Positions 35,966-44,149 are shown, counted from the stretch's first letter. The stretch: 58,175 bases of DNA from Rhizobium ecuadorense (GCF_001187535.1 NZ_LFIO01000459.1:1-58175), one strand, 5' to 3'. The notes: a model not told the origin generated them from the letters alone. A program made the numbers and translations.

Positions 35966-36826
35966 ATGAACTCTGTAGACAGACATCTTGATGCCGAGAG
36001 CAAAGCCGCGACGTTGCTTGCGATGCGGAGCGCAAAAAAGGAAGTGTTTCTGATTGTTGAAGGTGACAGCGACGTTGATGTCCTAGCCAACGCGTTGCGA
36101 GTTCCTCGCTCAAACATTCTCAGTTGCGATGGCAAGGAAACCCTTATGGCTGTGTACCGAATGGCTCCTCAAAAAGGCATCGATGAGGGCTCAGTATTCT
36201 TACGCGACCGAGACAATGACGATGTGTCGACCGGGTTATCCAGCGGAGTGTTACTCCTTGTGACTAGCCGATACGATCTTGAAATGGAGTTGCTTGAAAA
36301 CAGGATATTTCAGCGCATCTTGTCGGAGTTTATGAGAGACACAGTCGGCGCGGCGCAAGCGAAAGCGGAATTTGATAAAATTTGCGAGGCAGCATCTGCT
36401 GTTGGAGCTCTGAGAATATACTCCCAGGACCACACCGCTAATTTGGATTTTGACGAGCTTAAATACAATCGCTTTTTGAACTCGAGGAATTTGGCTGTCG
36501 ATATCAGCAATGCCGTGCGCTACATATTTGCAAAGTCAAAGGTCGCTTTGGCCAATCCTGCGGCCGTTAAAGCCGCTGTTGTGCAGACTTTACAAGGAAG
36601 GGCCGCTGCAGACATCGTCTGCTGCAAAGAGTTTGTGGACGTCCTCCATCTCGCGCTATCTAGACACTATAACGCTTGCGACGCGAGAGAATGCCTCCCA
36701 AGCATTCTCAGTAGAACGATACGAATCTCCGCTGTTCACGAAGACTTCAAGATGATGGCTCTGTATCCTCCGTTCTCTTCCCATGTGGCGGGGTGTGGCT
36801 ACGGGTGGTCAGGTTCGCCCCTATGA
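35966..36826 (+). CDS. DUF4435/TOPRIM-like protein, AriB-like (PARIS candidate)
   Basis: This 286-residue protein has an N-terminal TOPRIM-like core: EVFLIVEGDSDVDVL (Glu32, Asp34, Asp36) and FLRDRDNDD (Asp81, Asp83, Asp85). These are the positions expected for metal-binding catalytic residues. The segment SRYDLEMELLENRIF fits the DUF4435 pattern, and the C-terminal half is mostly helical. In PARIS, AriB is the toxic nuclease held by AriA and released when a phage anti-restriction protein is sensed. It directly follows the ATPase with no gap and ends 58 bases before the 3' end of tRNA-Thr. Confidence 0.75.
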   Translation: MNSVDRHLDAESKAATLLAMRSAKKEVFLIVEGDSDVDVLANALRVPRSNILSCDGKETLMAVYRMAPQKGIDEGSVFLRDRDNDDVSTGLSSGVLLLVTSRYDLEMELLENRIFQRILSEFMRDTVGAAQAKAEFDKICEAASAVGALRIYSQDHTANLDFDELKYNRFLNSRNLAVDISNAVRYIFAKSKVALANPAAVKAAVVQTLQGRAAADIVCCKEFVDVLHLALSRHYNACDARECLPSILSRTIRISAVHEDFKMMALYPPFSSHVAGCGYGWSGSPL

Positions 36827-36884
36827 CGTCTGAATTTTGAGTCCTGCCGTCAGAACCCATGTTTCAAGTGTTGATTTAGGAAAA

Positions 36885-36960
36885 TGGTGCCGCTTGCAGG
36901 ACTCGAACCTGCGACCCCATCATTACGAATGATGTGCTCTACCACCTGAGCTAAAGCGGC
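36885..36960 (-). tRNA. tRNA-Thr (CGT)
   Basis: The minus strand folds as a cloverleaf with acceptor GCCGCTT/AAGCGGC, D arm GCTCAGGTGGTAGAGC, anticodon loop TTCGTAA (anticodon CGT, threonine) and T arm with GGTTCGAGTCC. CCA is encoded. Its 3' end faces the ATPase/DUF4435 pair, a usual position for integrated DNA. Confidence 0.97.
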
Positions 36961-37081
36961 ATCTCACGGCCGAAGCATGCGGCCCGCGATTTGCATGGCG
37001 CTGATACAGCCATTGTCCGAAGATTTCAAGCGCCCTGTCATGGCTTTGGCAAAAAAGAGGGCAGGGGCGGCGAGTTCAGGT

Positions 37082-38041
37082 TCAGAGGCGAAGCCGGGCG
37101 CGGGCGGCCTTGTATTCGGCCTCCAGCCGGTCGACGAGTTTGGCCACCGGCTCGACGGCCTTGACGGCGCTGATGCCCTGGCCGCTGCCCCAGATGTCCT
37201 TCCAGGCCTTGGCGCCGCCGACCGCCTGTTCGAAATCCATCTTCGAGACATCGGCGGCGGGCAGGTTGTCCGGGTCCATGCCGGCGGCGACGATCGAGGG
37301 TTTGAGATAGTTGCCGTGCACGCCGGTAAAATAGTTGGAATAGACGATATCGCTGGCAGCGCCTTCGACGATCGCCTGCTTGTAGGGTTCAGTGGCGCGC
37401 GCTTCTTCAGTGGCGATGAAGGGCGAGCCGATATAGGCCATGTCGGCGCCCATCGCTTCTGCGGCAAGAATGGCGCCGCCGGTCGAAATGGCACCGGCAA
37501 GCAGCAGCGGCCCGTCGAACCATTCGCGGATTTCCTGGACGAGCGCGAAGGGCGACAGCGTGCCGGCATGGCCGCCGGCGCCGGCCGCCACCGCAATCAG
37601 CCCGTCGGCGCCCTTGCGGATGGCCGAATGGGCGTGGCGGTTGTTGATAATGTCATGCAGCACGATGCCGCCATAGGAATGCACGGCGGCGTTGACCTCG
37701 GGCACGGCGCCGAGTGAGGAGATGACAACAGGCACCTTGTATTTGACGCAGAGCGACAGATCATGCTCCAGCCGCTTGTTCGACATGTGGACGATCTGGT
37801 TGACGGCAAAGGGGGCGGCCGGCCTGTCGGGATGGGCGGCGTCGTGGCGGGCAAGCTCTTCGGTGATCTCGGCCAGCCATTCGTCGAGCTGGCTTGCCGG
37901 CCGGGCGTTCAGCGCCGGAAACGCCCCGATGATACCCGCCTTGCATTGCGCCAGCGTCAGCGCCGGATGCGAGATGATGAACAGCGGCGAGCCGATGACC
38001 GGCAGTCTCAATTTATCCCGGAGGATCGGGGGCAGGGCCAT
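37082..38041 (-). CDS. nitronate monooxygenase family protein
   Basis: This is a 319-residue FMN-dependent TIM-barrel enzyme of the 2-nitropropane dioxygenase / NMO family, which oxidises nitronates such as propionate 3-nitronate. The barrel core is visible: LPVIGSPLFIISHPALTLAQ, AVNQIVHMSN, VISSLGAVPEVN, GLIAVAAGAGGHAGTLS (the flavin-site His) and LLAGAISTGGAILAAEAMGADMAYIGSPF. The ATG at 38041 is chosen because GGAAG lies upstream; an ATG at 38056 would overlap the palindromic operator and lacks a ribosome site. The shared operator suggests a role beside acyl-CoA catabolism. Confidence 0.9.
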   Translation of the reverse strand: MALPPILRDKLRLPVIGSPLFIISHPALTLAQCKAGIIGAFPALNARPASQLDEWLAEITEELARHDAAHPDRPAAPFAVNQIVHMSNKRLEHDLSLCVKYKVPVVISSLGAVPEVNAAVHSYGGIVLHDIINNRHAHSAIRKGADGLIAVAAGAGGHAGTLSPFALVQEIREWFDGPLLLAGAISTGGAILAAEAMGADMAYIGSPFIATEEARATEPYKQAIVEGAASDIVYSNYFTGVHGNYLKPSIVAAGMDPDNLPAADVSKMDFEQAVGGAKAWKDIWGSGQGISAVKAVEPVAKLVDRLEAEYKAARARLRL

Positions 38042-38055
38042 GGTGGACGCTTCCA

Positions 38056-38077
38056 TTGACGTTTACGAAAACGTCAA
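38056..38077. promoter_or_regulatory. palindromic operator upstream of nitronate monooxygenase
   Basis: TTGACGTTTAC and GAAAACGTCAA form a 22-base inverted repeat with one mismatched pair. The first 12 bases equal the reverse complement of the fadD-upstream palindrome at 8796. It lies 15 bases upstream of the start codon, where binding would block initiation. Confidence 0.55.
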
Positions 38078-38327
38078 TCTCATAACAGAGAAGAAAAGCC
38101 GATAAAAGAGCGGCCGCCACGCCTTCGTCGATTTCTGCCCGAATATATGCGGCTGACAAAGCTGGTAGAATAAGGTCCGCAAGCGGCAAAACCTGGCGAT
38201 TATCCCCGCCGATCCGCTACAGCCTGGCCTGCAAGGCTTGCGGTTTGCCGCACTTGCCGCTACCGAATTTTGATGGAGAACGGCGGGGATTGCAGTCCGA
38301 TGCCGGGTTCAAGGTGAAGGACTTGAA

Positions 38328-39527
38328 GTGAGCGGATTAGAAACGGCCATCAGAACAGCGCTCGACAATTCCGATCGCGACAATCCGGAGGTTCGAGCGA
38401 GGATCTACCAGTCGGCCCGCCAGGCGCTTGAAGCCGGCCTGCGCAAGCAGGATATCACCGAGACCGAGGTCGTTGCCCATCATCGCCATCGCCTGGAAAG
38501 CACCATCCACGCCATCGAGAGCGAGGAGCGCGACCGCCTGCACCCGCGCCAGAGGCCGCCTGAAGTGCCCGTTCCGCCCGTCGTGGAAATGCCGGCGCCG
38601 CCGGTTCAAACGGGTGATGTCGGCGATATCGACAATCTCATCGACGGCCCCGTGGCTGCAGGCGGGACCCGCGCTCCCGAGGTGGCCCACAGCCGCGGCG
38701 ACGATTTCAGCCTCGACGACGTGCATGCCGGCAGGGCCGATCATCTGGCTGCCGCCCCGGTCGGTGAGGAGCGGCTTGCCCGCGGTCAGCGCGCCACCAA
38801 CATGGATTTCCGCCCGGAGCGGGCGGCAGGCCGCCGCAAGCCGCGCAAATTCTTTTCCAGGCTTCTCGTCTGGTGCGTGCTGCTGGCCTTCATCGGCATC
38901 GGCGCCTGGTGGGCGCATACATCAGGCCTGCTGATGACGGCCGCCGAGCGCGACACCAGCGTCGCCAATCCGCCCGCCAGCACCCAGCCCGAGGATTTCA
39001 CCGGCAATGACGACAGCGCCGGCAATGCCGCCCCTCACACCGACGAGCCGGTGACCATCGATCCGCAGAACAGCTTTTCGGCCGATTGGATCCCGCTGTT
39101 CAAGCCTGATGACGCCGACAAGATCCAGAGCGGCCCGCGGGCGCGCACCGAAAAGATCGCCGAGAATGACGGCCCCGCCGTCCGCCTGATTTCCGAGAGC
39201 GGTGCGGCCGACGGCAATATCTCGATCAGCGTGCCCGCATCGGTGCTGCAGCAGCTTGCCGGCAAATCCTCGACGATCGCGCTGACGCTGCAATCCACAA
39301 GTGACGAGCCGACGCAGGTGACCGTCGAATGCAATTTCCAGTCGCTCGGCAATTGCGCCCGCCATCGCTTCAATGTCACCCGCGAAAAATCGGATGCGCT
39401 GCTGCAGGTGAAGTTCGACCGCTCGCTGGCGCCGAATGCACCGGGCACGCTGACGATCAATAGCGATCTCGACGGCAAGGCGCGCGGCATCAACCTCTTC
39501 GCCATCCGCATCCTGCCGGGGCAATAA
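38328..39527 (+). CDS. single-span membrane protein of unknown function
   Basis: This 399-residue protein has an N-terminal helical domain (about 1-70: TAIRTALDNSDRDNPEVRARIYQSARQALEAGL split in two helices). A long Pro/acidic linker, one transmembrane helix (about 178-196, LLVWCVLLAFIGIGAWWA) and a periplasmic region follow. The C-terminal 150 residues look like a beta-sandwich (NISISVPASVLQQLAGKSSTIALTL and matching strands). A basic patch RRKPRKFF precedes the helix, so the N-terminus is cytosolic. The GTG start follows AAGG. It resembles conserved rhizobial transmembrane proteins, but I assign no function. It is divergent from nitronate monooxygenase. Confidence 0.75.
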   Translation: MSGLETAIRTALDNSDRDNPEVRARIYQSARQALEAGLRKQDITETEVVAHHRHRLESTIHAIESEERDRLHPRQRPPEVPVPPVVEMPAPPVQTGDVGDIDNLIDGPVAAGGTRAPEVAHSRGDDFSLDDVHAGRADHLAAAPVGEERLARGQRATNMDFRPERAAGRRKPRKFFSRLLVWCVLLAFIGIGAWWAHTSGLLMTAAERDTSVANPPASTQPEDFTGNDDSAGNAAPHTDEPVTIDPQNSFSADWIPLFKPDDADKIQSGPRARTEKIAENDGPAVRLISESGAADGNISISVPASVLQQLAGKSSTIALTLQSTSDEPTQVTVECNFQSLGNCARHRFNVTREKSDALLQVKFDRSLAPNAPGTLTINSDLDGKARGINLFAIRILPGQ

Positions 39528-39536
39528 TCCCAGCCT

Positions 39537-39597
39537 CGGCGAAGCCGATGGCCTCGGTCCTCCCAGCAAAGCTGGTGGCCCGGCCCCGGCAAAGCCG
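39537..39597. terminator. three tandem short hairpins between convergent genes
   Basis: CGGCgaaGCCG (39537), CAGCaaaGCTG (39564) and CGGCaaaGCCG (39587) repeat at 23-27 base spacing. The middle stem differs by a compensating base pair. They separate the convergent membrane-protein and ppk2 genes and could terminate both transcripts; there is no long T run. Confidence 0.45.
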
Positions 39598-39626
39598 GTA
39601 GCCCCGGCGTGCCTCGTCAGAAAACC

Positions 39627-40508
39627 CTACTTCAAGAAACCGGGCCCTGACCCGATGATCTCCTTGTCGACCGTGCCGAGCGCCTTCTCGTCCTTGCCGT
39701 CATAATCCATCCGGTTCAGCATGTGGCGGATGAGTTCGAGGCGCGTCCGCCGCTTGTCGTTGGCGCGGATCACCGTCCAGGGCGCGAAATCCGTATGGGT
39801 TTCCTTCAGCATGCGATTGCGCTTTTCGCTGTAATCGCCCCACTTCGTCAGCGCGGCAATGTCCATCGACGACAGTTTCCAGACTTTCAGCGGATCGTGC
39901 CTGCGGTCGTGGAAACGCTTCAGCTGCATTTCGCGGCCGATATCGAGATAGAATTTGAAGAAGAAGATGCCCTCATGGGCGATGATCTTTTCGAGCTGCG
40001 GCGCCTGCTTGAGAAAATCCTCATACTGCTGCGGCGTGCAGAAGCCCATCACCGGCTCGACGCCGGCGCGGTTGTACCAGGAGCGGTCGAACAGCACGAA
40101 TTCGCCTGCGGTCGGGAACTGCGCGACATAACGCTGGAAATACCATTGCCCCTGTTCGCGCTCGGTCGGCTTGGTCAGCGCCACGACGCGCGCAAGGCGG
40201 GGGTTCATATTCTCCGAGGAGGCGGAGATGGCGCCGCCCTTGCCGGCCGCATCGCGCCCTTCGAACAGCGCCATCACCCGCTTGCCTGATGCCTGCAGCC
40301 AGAACTGCACCTTGACGAGCTCGATCTGCAGCTTTTCCAGCTGCTCGACATAGTCCTCTTCCTTCAGCTTCTTCTTGTGGGGAAAGTCGCCGGAGGCAAG
40401 CGCGTGTTCCTCCACCCAGTCCGGCAGGATGGGATCGTCGACATCGAAGATGCGTTGCTTTCCGTGGATCTCCAGCTCCACGGCCCTGCTTTCGACGGTT
40501 TCGGCCAT
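39627..40508 (-). CDS. ppk2: polyphosphate kinase 2 (PPK2)
   Basis: This 293-residue PPK2 transfers phosphate between polyphosphate and nucleotides. Walker A is GRDAAGKGG (residues 84-92), preceded by VMALFE. The lid and Walker B segments are [15 protein letters not shown] and [19 protein letters not shown], with the family-typical DPLKVWKLS and [21 protein letters not shown]. The ATG at 40508 follows AAGGAGGAG. It is divergent from phoR across about 200 bases containing one PHO-box half (CTGTCAT at 40648), so phosphate control is plausible. Confidence 0.94.
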   Translation of the reverse strand: MAETVESRAVELEIHGKQRIFDVDDPILPDWVEEHALASGDFPHKKKLKEEDYVEQLEKLQIELVKVQFWLQASGKRVMALFEGRDAAGKGGAISASSENMNPRLARVVALTKPTEREQGQWYFQRYVAQFPTAGEFVLFDRSWYNRAGVEPVMGFCTPQQYEDFLKQAPQLEKIIAHEGIFFFKFYLDIGREMQLKRFHDRRHDPLKVWKLSSMDIAALTKWGDYSEKRNRMLKETHTDFAPWTVIRANDKRRTRLELIRHMLNRMDYDGKDEKALGTVDKEIIGSGPGFLK

Positions 40509-40714
40509 ATGCTCCTCCTTAAGCCCGATCGCTTCTTTCCTGCAGGCGAACATATTTACCGTTGAAAATCAAATCTCTCGCATTCGCCGATAATTTTTCG
40601 CGGGTTCGGCTGCGGCCTTTCGCATCGAAGCGGCAACCCGAAAATTTCTGTCATGAATTGCCGCTATCAGGCAGAGTTCAATATAAGAAACACGAATCGA
40701 CGCCGCGAGGGCAC

Positions 40715-41971
40715 TTGCAAGACGAAACTCCGTGGAGAAAAAGCCTGTTGGCGCGCATCCGGCGCGAACGGCCGGTGCTGCTGGCGGCGATCCTCAGCGC
40801 GCTCGCCGCGCTTGCCGCCGGCATGAACAAATGGGTGGTGCTCATCCTGCTGCTCGTTATGGTCGTCACCGCGCTTTTCAATGAGGCGCCTGATATCAAG
40901 GCAGAACCGGCCGAGCCCGTTGAGATCAAGCCGGAGGTGTTGCCGAGCCGCCTGCCGGAGGTGTCCGCCACGCTCGCCGGCCTCGATATCCCGGTCATGG
41001 TGCTGTCGGACGATGCCTCGGTGCTCTTCCAGAACCGGGCAGCCGAAAAGGCCTTCGGCGAGGTGGCGCTCGGCGCCCATATATCGGGCCGCATGCGTTC
41101 ACCAGGCGTGCTCGACATGGTGCGCGAAACCATCGCCACCAACGCGCCGAACCAGATCGAGCATGCCGAGCGGCTGCCGTCGGAGCGCGTCTATATCGTC
41201 CGCAGCGCGCCTATTGAATTTTCGGCCGAGGGCGGGCCGCATGAGCGCTATTTCATCCTCTCCTTCCGCGATATTTCAGAGGTTCGCCGCATCGACCGCA
41301 TGCGGTCGGATTTCGTCGCCAATGCCAGCCATGAGCTGCGCACGCCGCTTGCCTCGCTGCGCGGCTTCATCGAGACCATCCAGGGGCCGGCGAAGAACGA
41401 TCTGAAGGCGCAGGCGCGTTTCCTCGCCATCATGTTCGACCAGGCGACGCGCATGAGCCGGCTGGTCGACGACCTCTTGTCGTTGTCCCGGCTGGAGCTG
41501 AAATCACATATCGCGCCGGATGAGAAGGTTGATCTGGTGCCGCTGCTCGGCCATGTCCGGGATTCGCTGGTGCCGCTCGCAAAAGATGTCGGCGTCGACA
41601 TCGACCTGCATCTGCCCGACGGCAAGGTCGAGGTGCTGGGAGACCGCGACGAACTCGTCCAGGTGTTCGAGAACCTGATGGAAAATGCCTGCAAATACGG
41701 CCAGGAGGGCAAGATCGTCGATGTCTGGCTGAAGAACGGCGCCGGCCAGCCCGTCGAGGTCAGCATCGTCGACAAGGGACCGGGCATTCCGGCCGAGCAT
41801 GTGCCGCGCCTGACCGAGCGCTTCTACCGCGTCAGCATCGAGGACAGCCGCTCGAAAAAAGGCACCGGCCTCGGCCTCGCCATCGTCAAACACATCCTCA
41901 CCCGCCACAGGGCGCGGCTGATCGTCAAGTCAGAAGTCGGCAAGGGCACCGATTTCACCGTGCGGTTCTAA
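40715..41971 (+). CDS. phoR: phosphate regulon sensor histidine kinase
   Basis: This 418-residue membrane sensor kinase phosphorylates PhoB under phosphate limitation. Two adjacent N-terminal helices (about residues 18-55) are followed by a PAS-like domain (about 85-190). The HisKA core is SHELRTPLASLRGFIE (phospho-acceptor His), and the ATPase domain carries N box ENLMENACKYG, G1 DKGPGIP and G2 GTGLGLAIV. The TTG at 40715 is preferred because GAGGG precedes it; the frame extends to a TTG at 40562, but that part is not membrane-protein-like. It heads the pst-pho block. Confidence 0.93.
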   Translation: MQDETPWRKSLLARIRRERPVLLAAILSALAALAAGMNKWVVLILLLVMVVTALFNEAPDIKAEPAEPVEIKPEVLPSRLPEVSATLAGLDIPVMVLSDDASVLFQNRAAEKAFGEVALGAHISGRMRSPGVLDMVRETIATNAPNQIEHAERLPSERVYIVRSAPIEFSAEGGPHERYFILSFRDISEVRRIDRMRSDFVANASHELRTPLASLRGFIETIQGPAKNDLKAQARFLAIMFDQATRMSRLVDDLLSLSRLELKSHIAPDEKVDLVPLLGHVRDSLVPLAKDVGVDIDLHLPDGKVEVLGDRDELVQVFENLMENACKYGQEGKIVDVWLKNGAGQPVEVSIVDKGPGIPAEHVPRLTERFYRVSIEDSRSKKGTGLGLAIVKHILTRHRARLIVKSEVGKGTDFTVRF

Positions 41972-41988
41972 TGACCGAATGGAGAGGC

Positions 41989-42097
41989 TGCCCCTCACCC
42001 TAACCCTCTCCCCGCAGGCGGGGAGAGGGGACCTGTCGCTCTCGTATGGCACGTCCCCTCTCCCCGTAAAACGGGGAGAGGGTTAGGGTGAGGGGCA
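41989..42097. repeat. short RIME1-type element with 26-base perfect inverted ends
   Basis: It begins TGCCCCTCACCCTAACCCTC and ends with the exact reverse complement. At 109 bases it is shorter than the other RIME1 copies because both ends are of the same arm type. It lies between phoR and the DUF559 gene. Confidence 0.85.
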
Positions 42098-42117
42098 AAT
42101 CACACGGAACGACATCG

Positions 42118-42519
42118 ATGAGAGGCCCTAAGCCGAAAACCACCGCCCGAGCGCGATCGTTGCGTCAGTCGGACAATGACGCGGAAGGCAAACTATGGAA
42201 TGAGCTGCGCGATCGGCGGCTCAACGGACATAAATTCGTCCGGCAATTGCCGATCGGTCCCTATTTTGCGGATTTCGCCTGCCGTGAACTGCGGCTGGTG
42301 ATCGAAATCGACGGCAGCCAACACGCAGGCAATCGACGCGACGCAATTCGGGATGTCTTCATGACCGGCAACGGCTGGTCGGTCGTTCGCTTCTGGAACG
42401 TGGATGTGCTCAGAGAACTGTCGTCCGTGCTGGAGACGATCGTTGCGATTTGCGAGGGACGGCTGGTCGAACGTGTCGAGGCGACGGATTTGCGGTTCTT
42501 TCCGGCAGCGGGCGATTAG
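42118..42519 (+). CDS. DUF559 endonuclease-like protein
   Basis: This 133-residue protein is of the DUF559 / Vsr-like endonuclease superfamily. A basic N-terminus (RGPKPKTTARARSLR) precedes the family motif GHKFVRQLPIGPYFADF and the restriction-fold core LVIEIDGSQH, then WSVVRFWNVDVL. The Asp/Glu residues of YFADF and VIEIDG fit a PD-(D/E)XK-type site. The ATG at 42118 is taken because the upstream in-frame start lies inside the repeat. The gene sits between RIME1 copies at 41989 and 42538, splitting phoR from pstS. The biological role of DUF559 proteins is not established. Confidence 0.8.
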   Translation: MRGPKPKTTARARSLRQSDNDAEGKLWNELRDRRLNGHKFVRQLPIGPYFADFACRELRLVIEIDGSQHAGNRRDAIRDVFMTGNGWSVVRFWNVDVLRELSSVLETIVAICEGRLVERVEATDLRFFPAAGD

Positions 42520-42537
42520 CGATGGCGTGCTGTTGCC

Positions 42538-42680
42538 TGCCCCTCACCCTAACCCTCTCCCCGTAAAAACAGGGAGAGGGGACTTGCCCCGCGAGACGTT
42601 GGCGAGGGACGGAGAGGTCGCGGCTTATCCCCTTCTCCCCGTAAAACGGGGAGAAGGTGCCGGCAGGCGGATGAGGGGCA
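42538..42680. repeat. RIME1-type intergenic mosaic element
   Basis: It starts TGCCCCTCACCCTAACC and ends GGCAGGCGGATGAGGGGCA, in the same orientation as the 9381 copy. It lies just beyond the DUF559 stop codon. Confidence 0.85.
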
Positions 42681-42841
42681 GACACACGGTACGATCTCAA
42701 TGAAAGGATGCAAGAGTCTTCACTTTCTGGTGTGCTATGTGGTTCTGCAACACAAAGTAGTTAAGCGGCCAAAAATTCAGATCCCTGTGACGCATCCACT
42801 CCAGGTGTGTAGAAATTGATATTGAATATCAACAACTTAAC

Positions 42842-42859
42842 CTGTCACAAATGTTTCAC
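42842..42859 (+). promoter_or_regulatory. PHO box upstream of pstS
   Basis: CTGTCACAAATGTTTCAC fits the PhoB-binding consensus of two CTGTCAT-like repeats with an AAAT spacer; a further TTTGACAT follows. It lies 119 bases before the pstS start, in the right place to drive the pst operon under phosphate starvation. Confidence 0.8.
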
Positions 42860-42977
42860 CGATTTGACATAAAAGGACGGTGCTTACAGCGCTAAGAGAG
42901 TCCCGCCGATGAAAAAAGGCACTGCGAGGGCCTCTCGAAAGGCCGCACTCACACAAGCCCAATGCGGGAGATTTCTA

Positions 42978-44012
42978 ATGAACACCTTCAAGCTCACCGT
43001 TGCCGCGCTCGCTGCAACCGCCGCTTTCGCTGGCGCTGCCGTCGCCCGCGACCAGATTCAGGTTGCTGGTTCGTCCACCGTCCTGCCTTACGCAAAGATC
43101 GTTGCCGAGTCCTTCGGCGAAACCTTCACCAACTTCAAGACGCCGGTCGTTGAATCCGGCGGCACGGGCGCTGGTCTGAAGGAATTCTGCAAGGGCGTTG
43201 GCGAAGACACCATCGACATTGCCAACGCTTCGCGTCCGATCAACAAGAACGAAGCCGAAGCCTGCAAGGCTGCCGGCGTAACCGACATCCAGGAAGTCAA
43301 GATCGGTTATGACGGCATCGTCTTCGCAACCGACTCTTCCAATCCGGATGTTGCCTACGTCCCCGCAGATATCTACAAGGCCCTCGCAGCCCAGGTCGTC
43401 GTCGACGGCAAGCTCGTCGCCAACCCCTACAAGAAGTGGTCGGAAGTCAACCCGAAGCTTCCGGCTGTTGATATCGCCGCCTATATCCCGGGCGAAAAGC
43501 ACGGCACCCGCGAAGTCTTCGAACAGAACGTTCTCGCTGCCGGCTGCAAGGCTTCGGGTGCTCTCGACGTCATCGCCAAGGAAATCTCCGACAAGGCCGC
43601 TCAGACGAAGGCCTGCGTCGCAGTCCGCAAGGACGGCGCTGCTGTCGACATCGACGGCGACTATCCGGAAACGCTCGCCCGCATCGCCGCCAACAAGACC
43701 GGCGTCGGCGTATTCGGCCTCTCCTTCTACGAAAACAACGCCGACAAGCTCAAGGTTGCGAGCATGAGCGGTATCGTTCCGTCGACGGAAACGATCGCCA
43801 ACGGCACCTACCCGGTTTCCCGCCCGCTGTTCTTCTACGTCAAGAAGGCGCATCTCGGCGCCGTTCCGGGCCTGAAGGAATATGTCAACTTCTTCGTATC
43901 CGACCAGATGATCGGCCCCGACAGCCCGCTCGTCGAATACGGCCTGGTTGCTGCTCCCGATGCCGAGCGCGACGCGATCCGCAAGGACGTCGAAGCCGGC
44001 AAGTCCATGTGA
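42978..44012 (+). CDS. pstS: phosphate-binding periplasmic protein
   Basis: This 344-residue high-affinity phosphate receptor has a Sec signal peptide (LTVAALAATAAFAGAAVA, cleavage near residue 23). Phosphate-site loops appear in QVAGSSTVLPYAKI and VESGGTGAGLKEF, and again in GEKHGTREVFEQ. The ATG at 42978 follows GGGAG; earlier in-frame starts precede the signal peptide with unrelated residues. Preferred codons are strongly used, consistent with high expression. It is first in pstSCAB-phoUB, behind the PHO box. Confidence 0.96.
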   Translation: MNTFKLTVAALAATAAFAGAAVARDQIQVAGSSTVLPYAKIVAESFGETFTNFKTPVVESGGTGAGLKEFCKGVGEDTIDIANASRPINKNEAEACKAAGVTDIQEVKIGYDGIVFATDSSNPDVAYVPADIYKALAAQVVVDGKLVANPYKKWSEVNPKLPAVDIAAYIPGEKHGTREVFEQNVLAAGCKASGALDVIAKEISDKAAQTKACVAVRKDGAAVDIDGDYPETLARIAANKTGVGVFGLSFYENNADKLKVASMSGIVPSTETIANGTYPVSRPLFFYVKKAHLGAVPGLKEYVNFFVSDQMIGPDSPLVEYGLVAAPDAERDAIRKDVEAGKSM

Positions 44013-44020
44013 TCACTTTG

Positions 44021-44051
44021 CCGGCGCGGCGCTGCAAAGCCCGCGCCGGCA
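44021..44051 (+). promoter_or_regulatory. strong hairpin in pstS-pstC gap
   Basis: GCCGGCGCGG and CCGCGCCGGC form a perfect 10-base-pair stem with an 11-base loop, 8 bases after the pstS stop and without a T run. It is likely to protect the pstS message or reduce read-through into pstC. Confidence 0.65.
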
Positions 44052-44149
44052 TTGACTTACCCCCTCGCGCCGGCGTTGCCGCCGCCGCAGGGTTGAATTC
44101 ATTCCGCATGATTGGGCTTTTTGGGGCTGCGGGCCTGGGGACGTAACGA

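Noticed and set aside
41989..42680. Regularly spaced repeats around the DUF559 gene as a CRISPR-like array
   Set aside because: Only two palindromic RIME1 copies, no short uniform spacers and no cas genes in the window.
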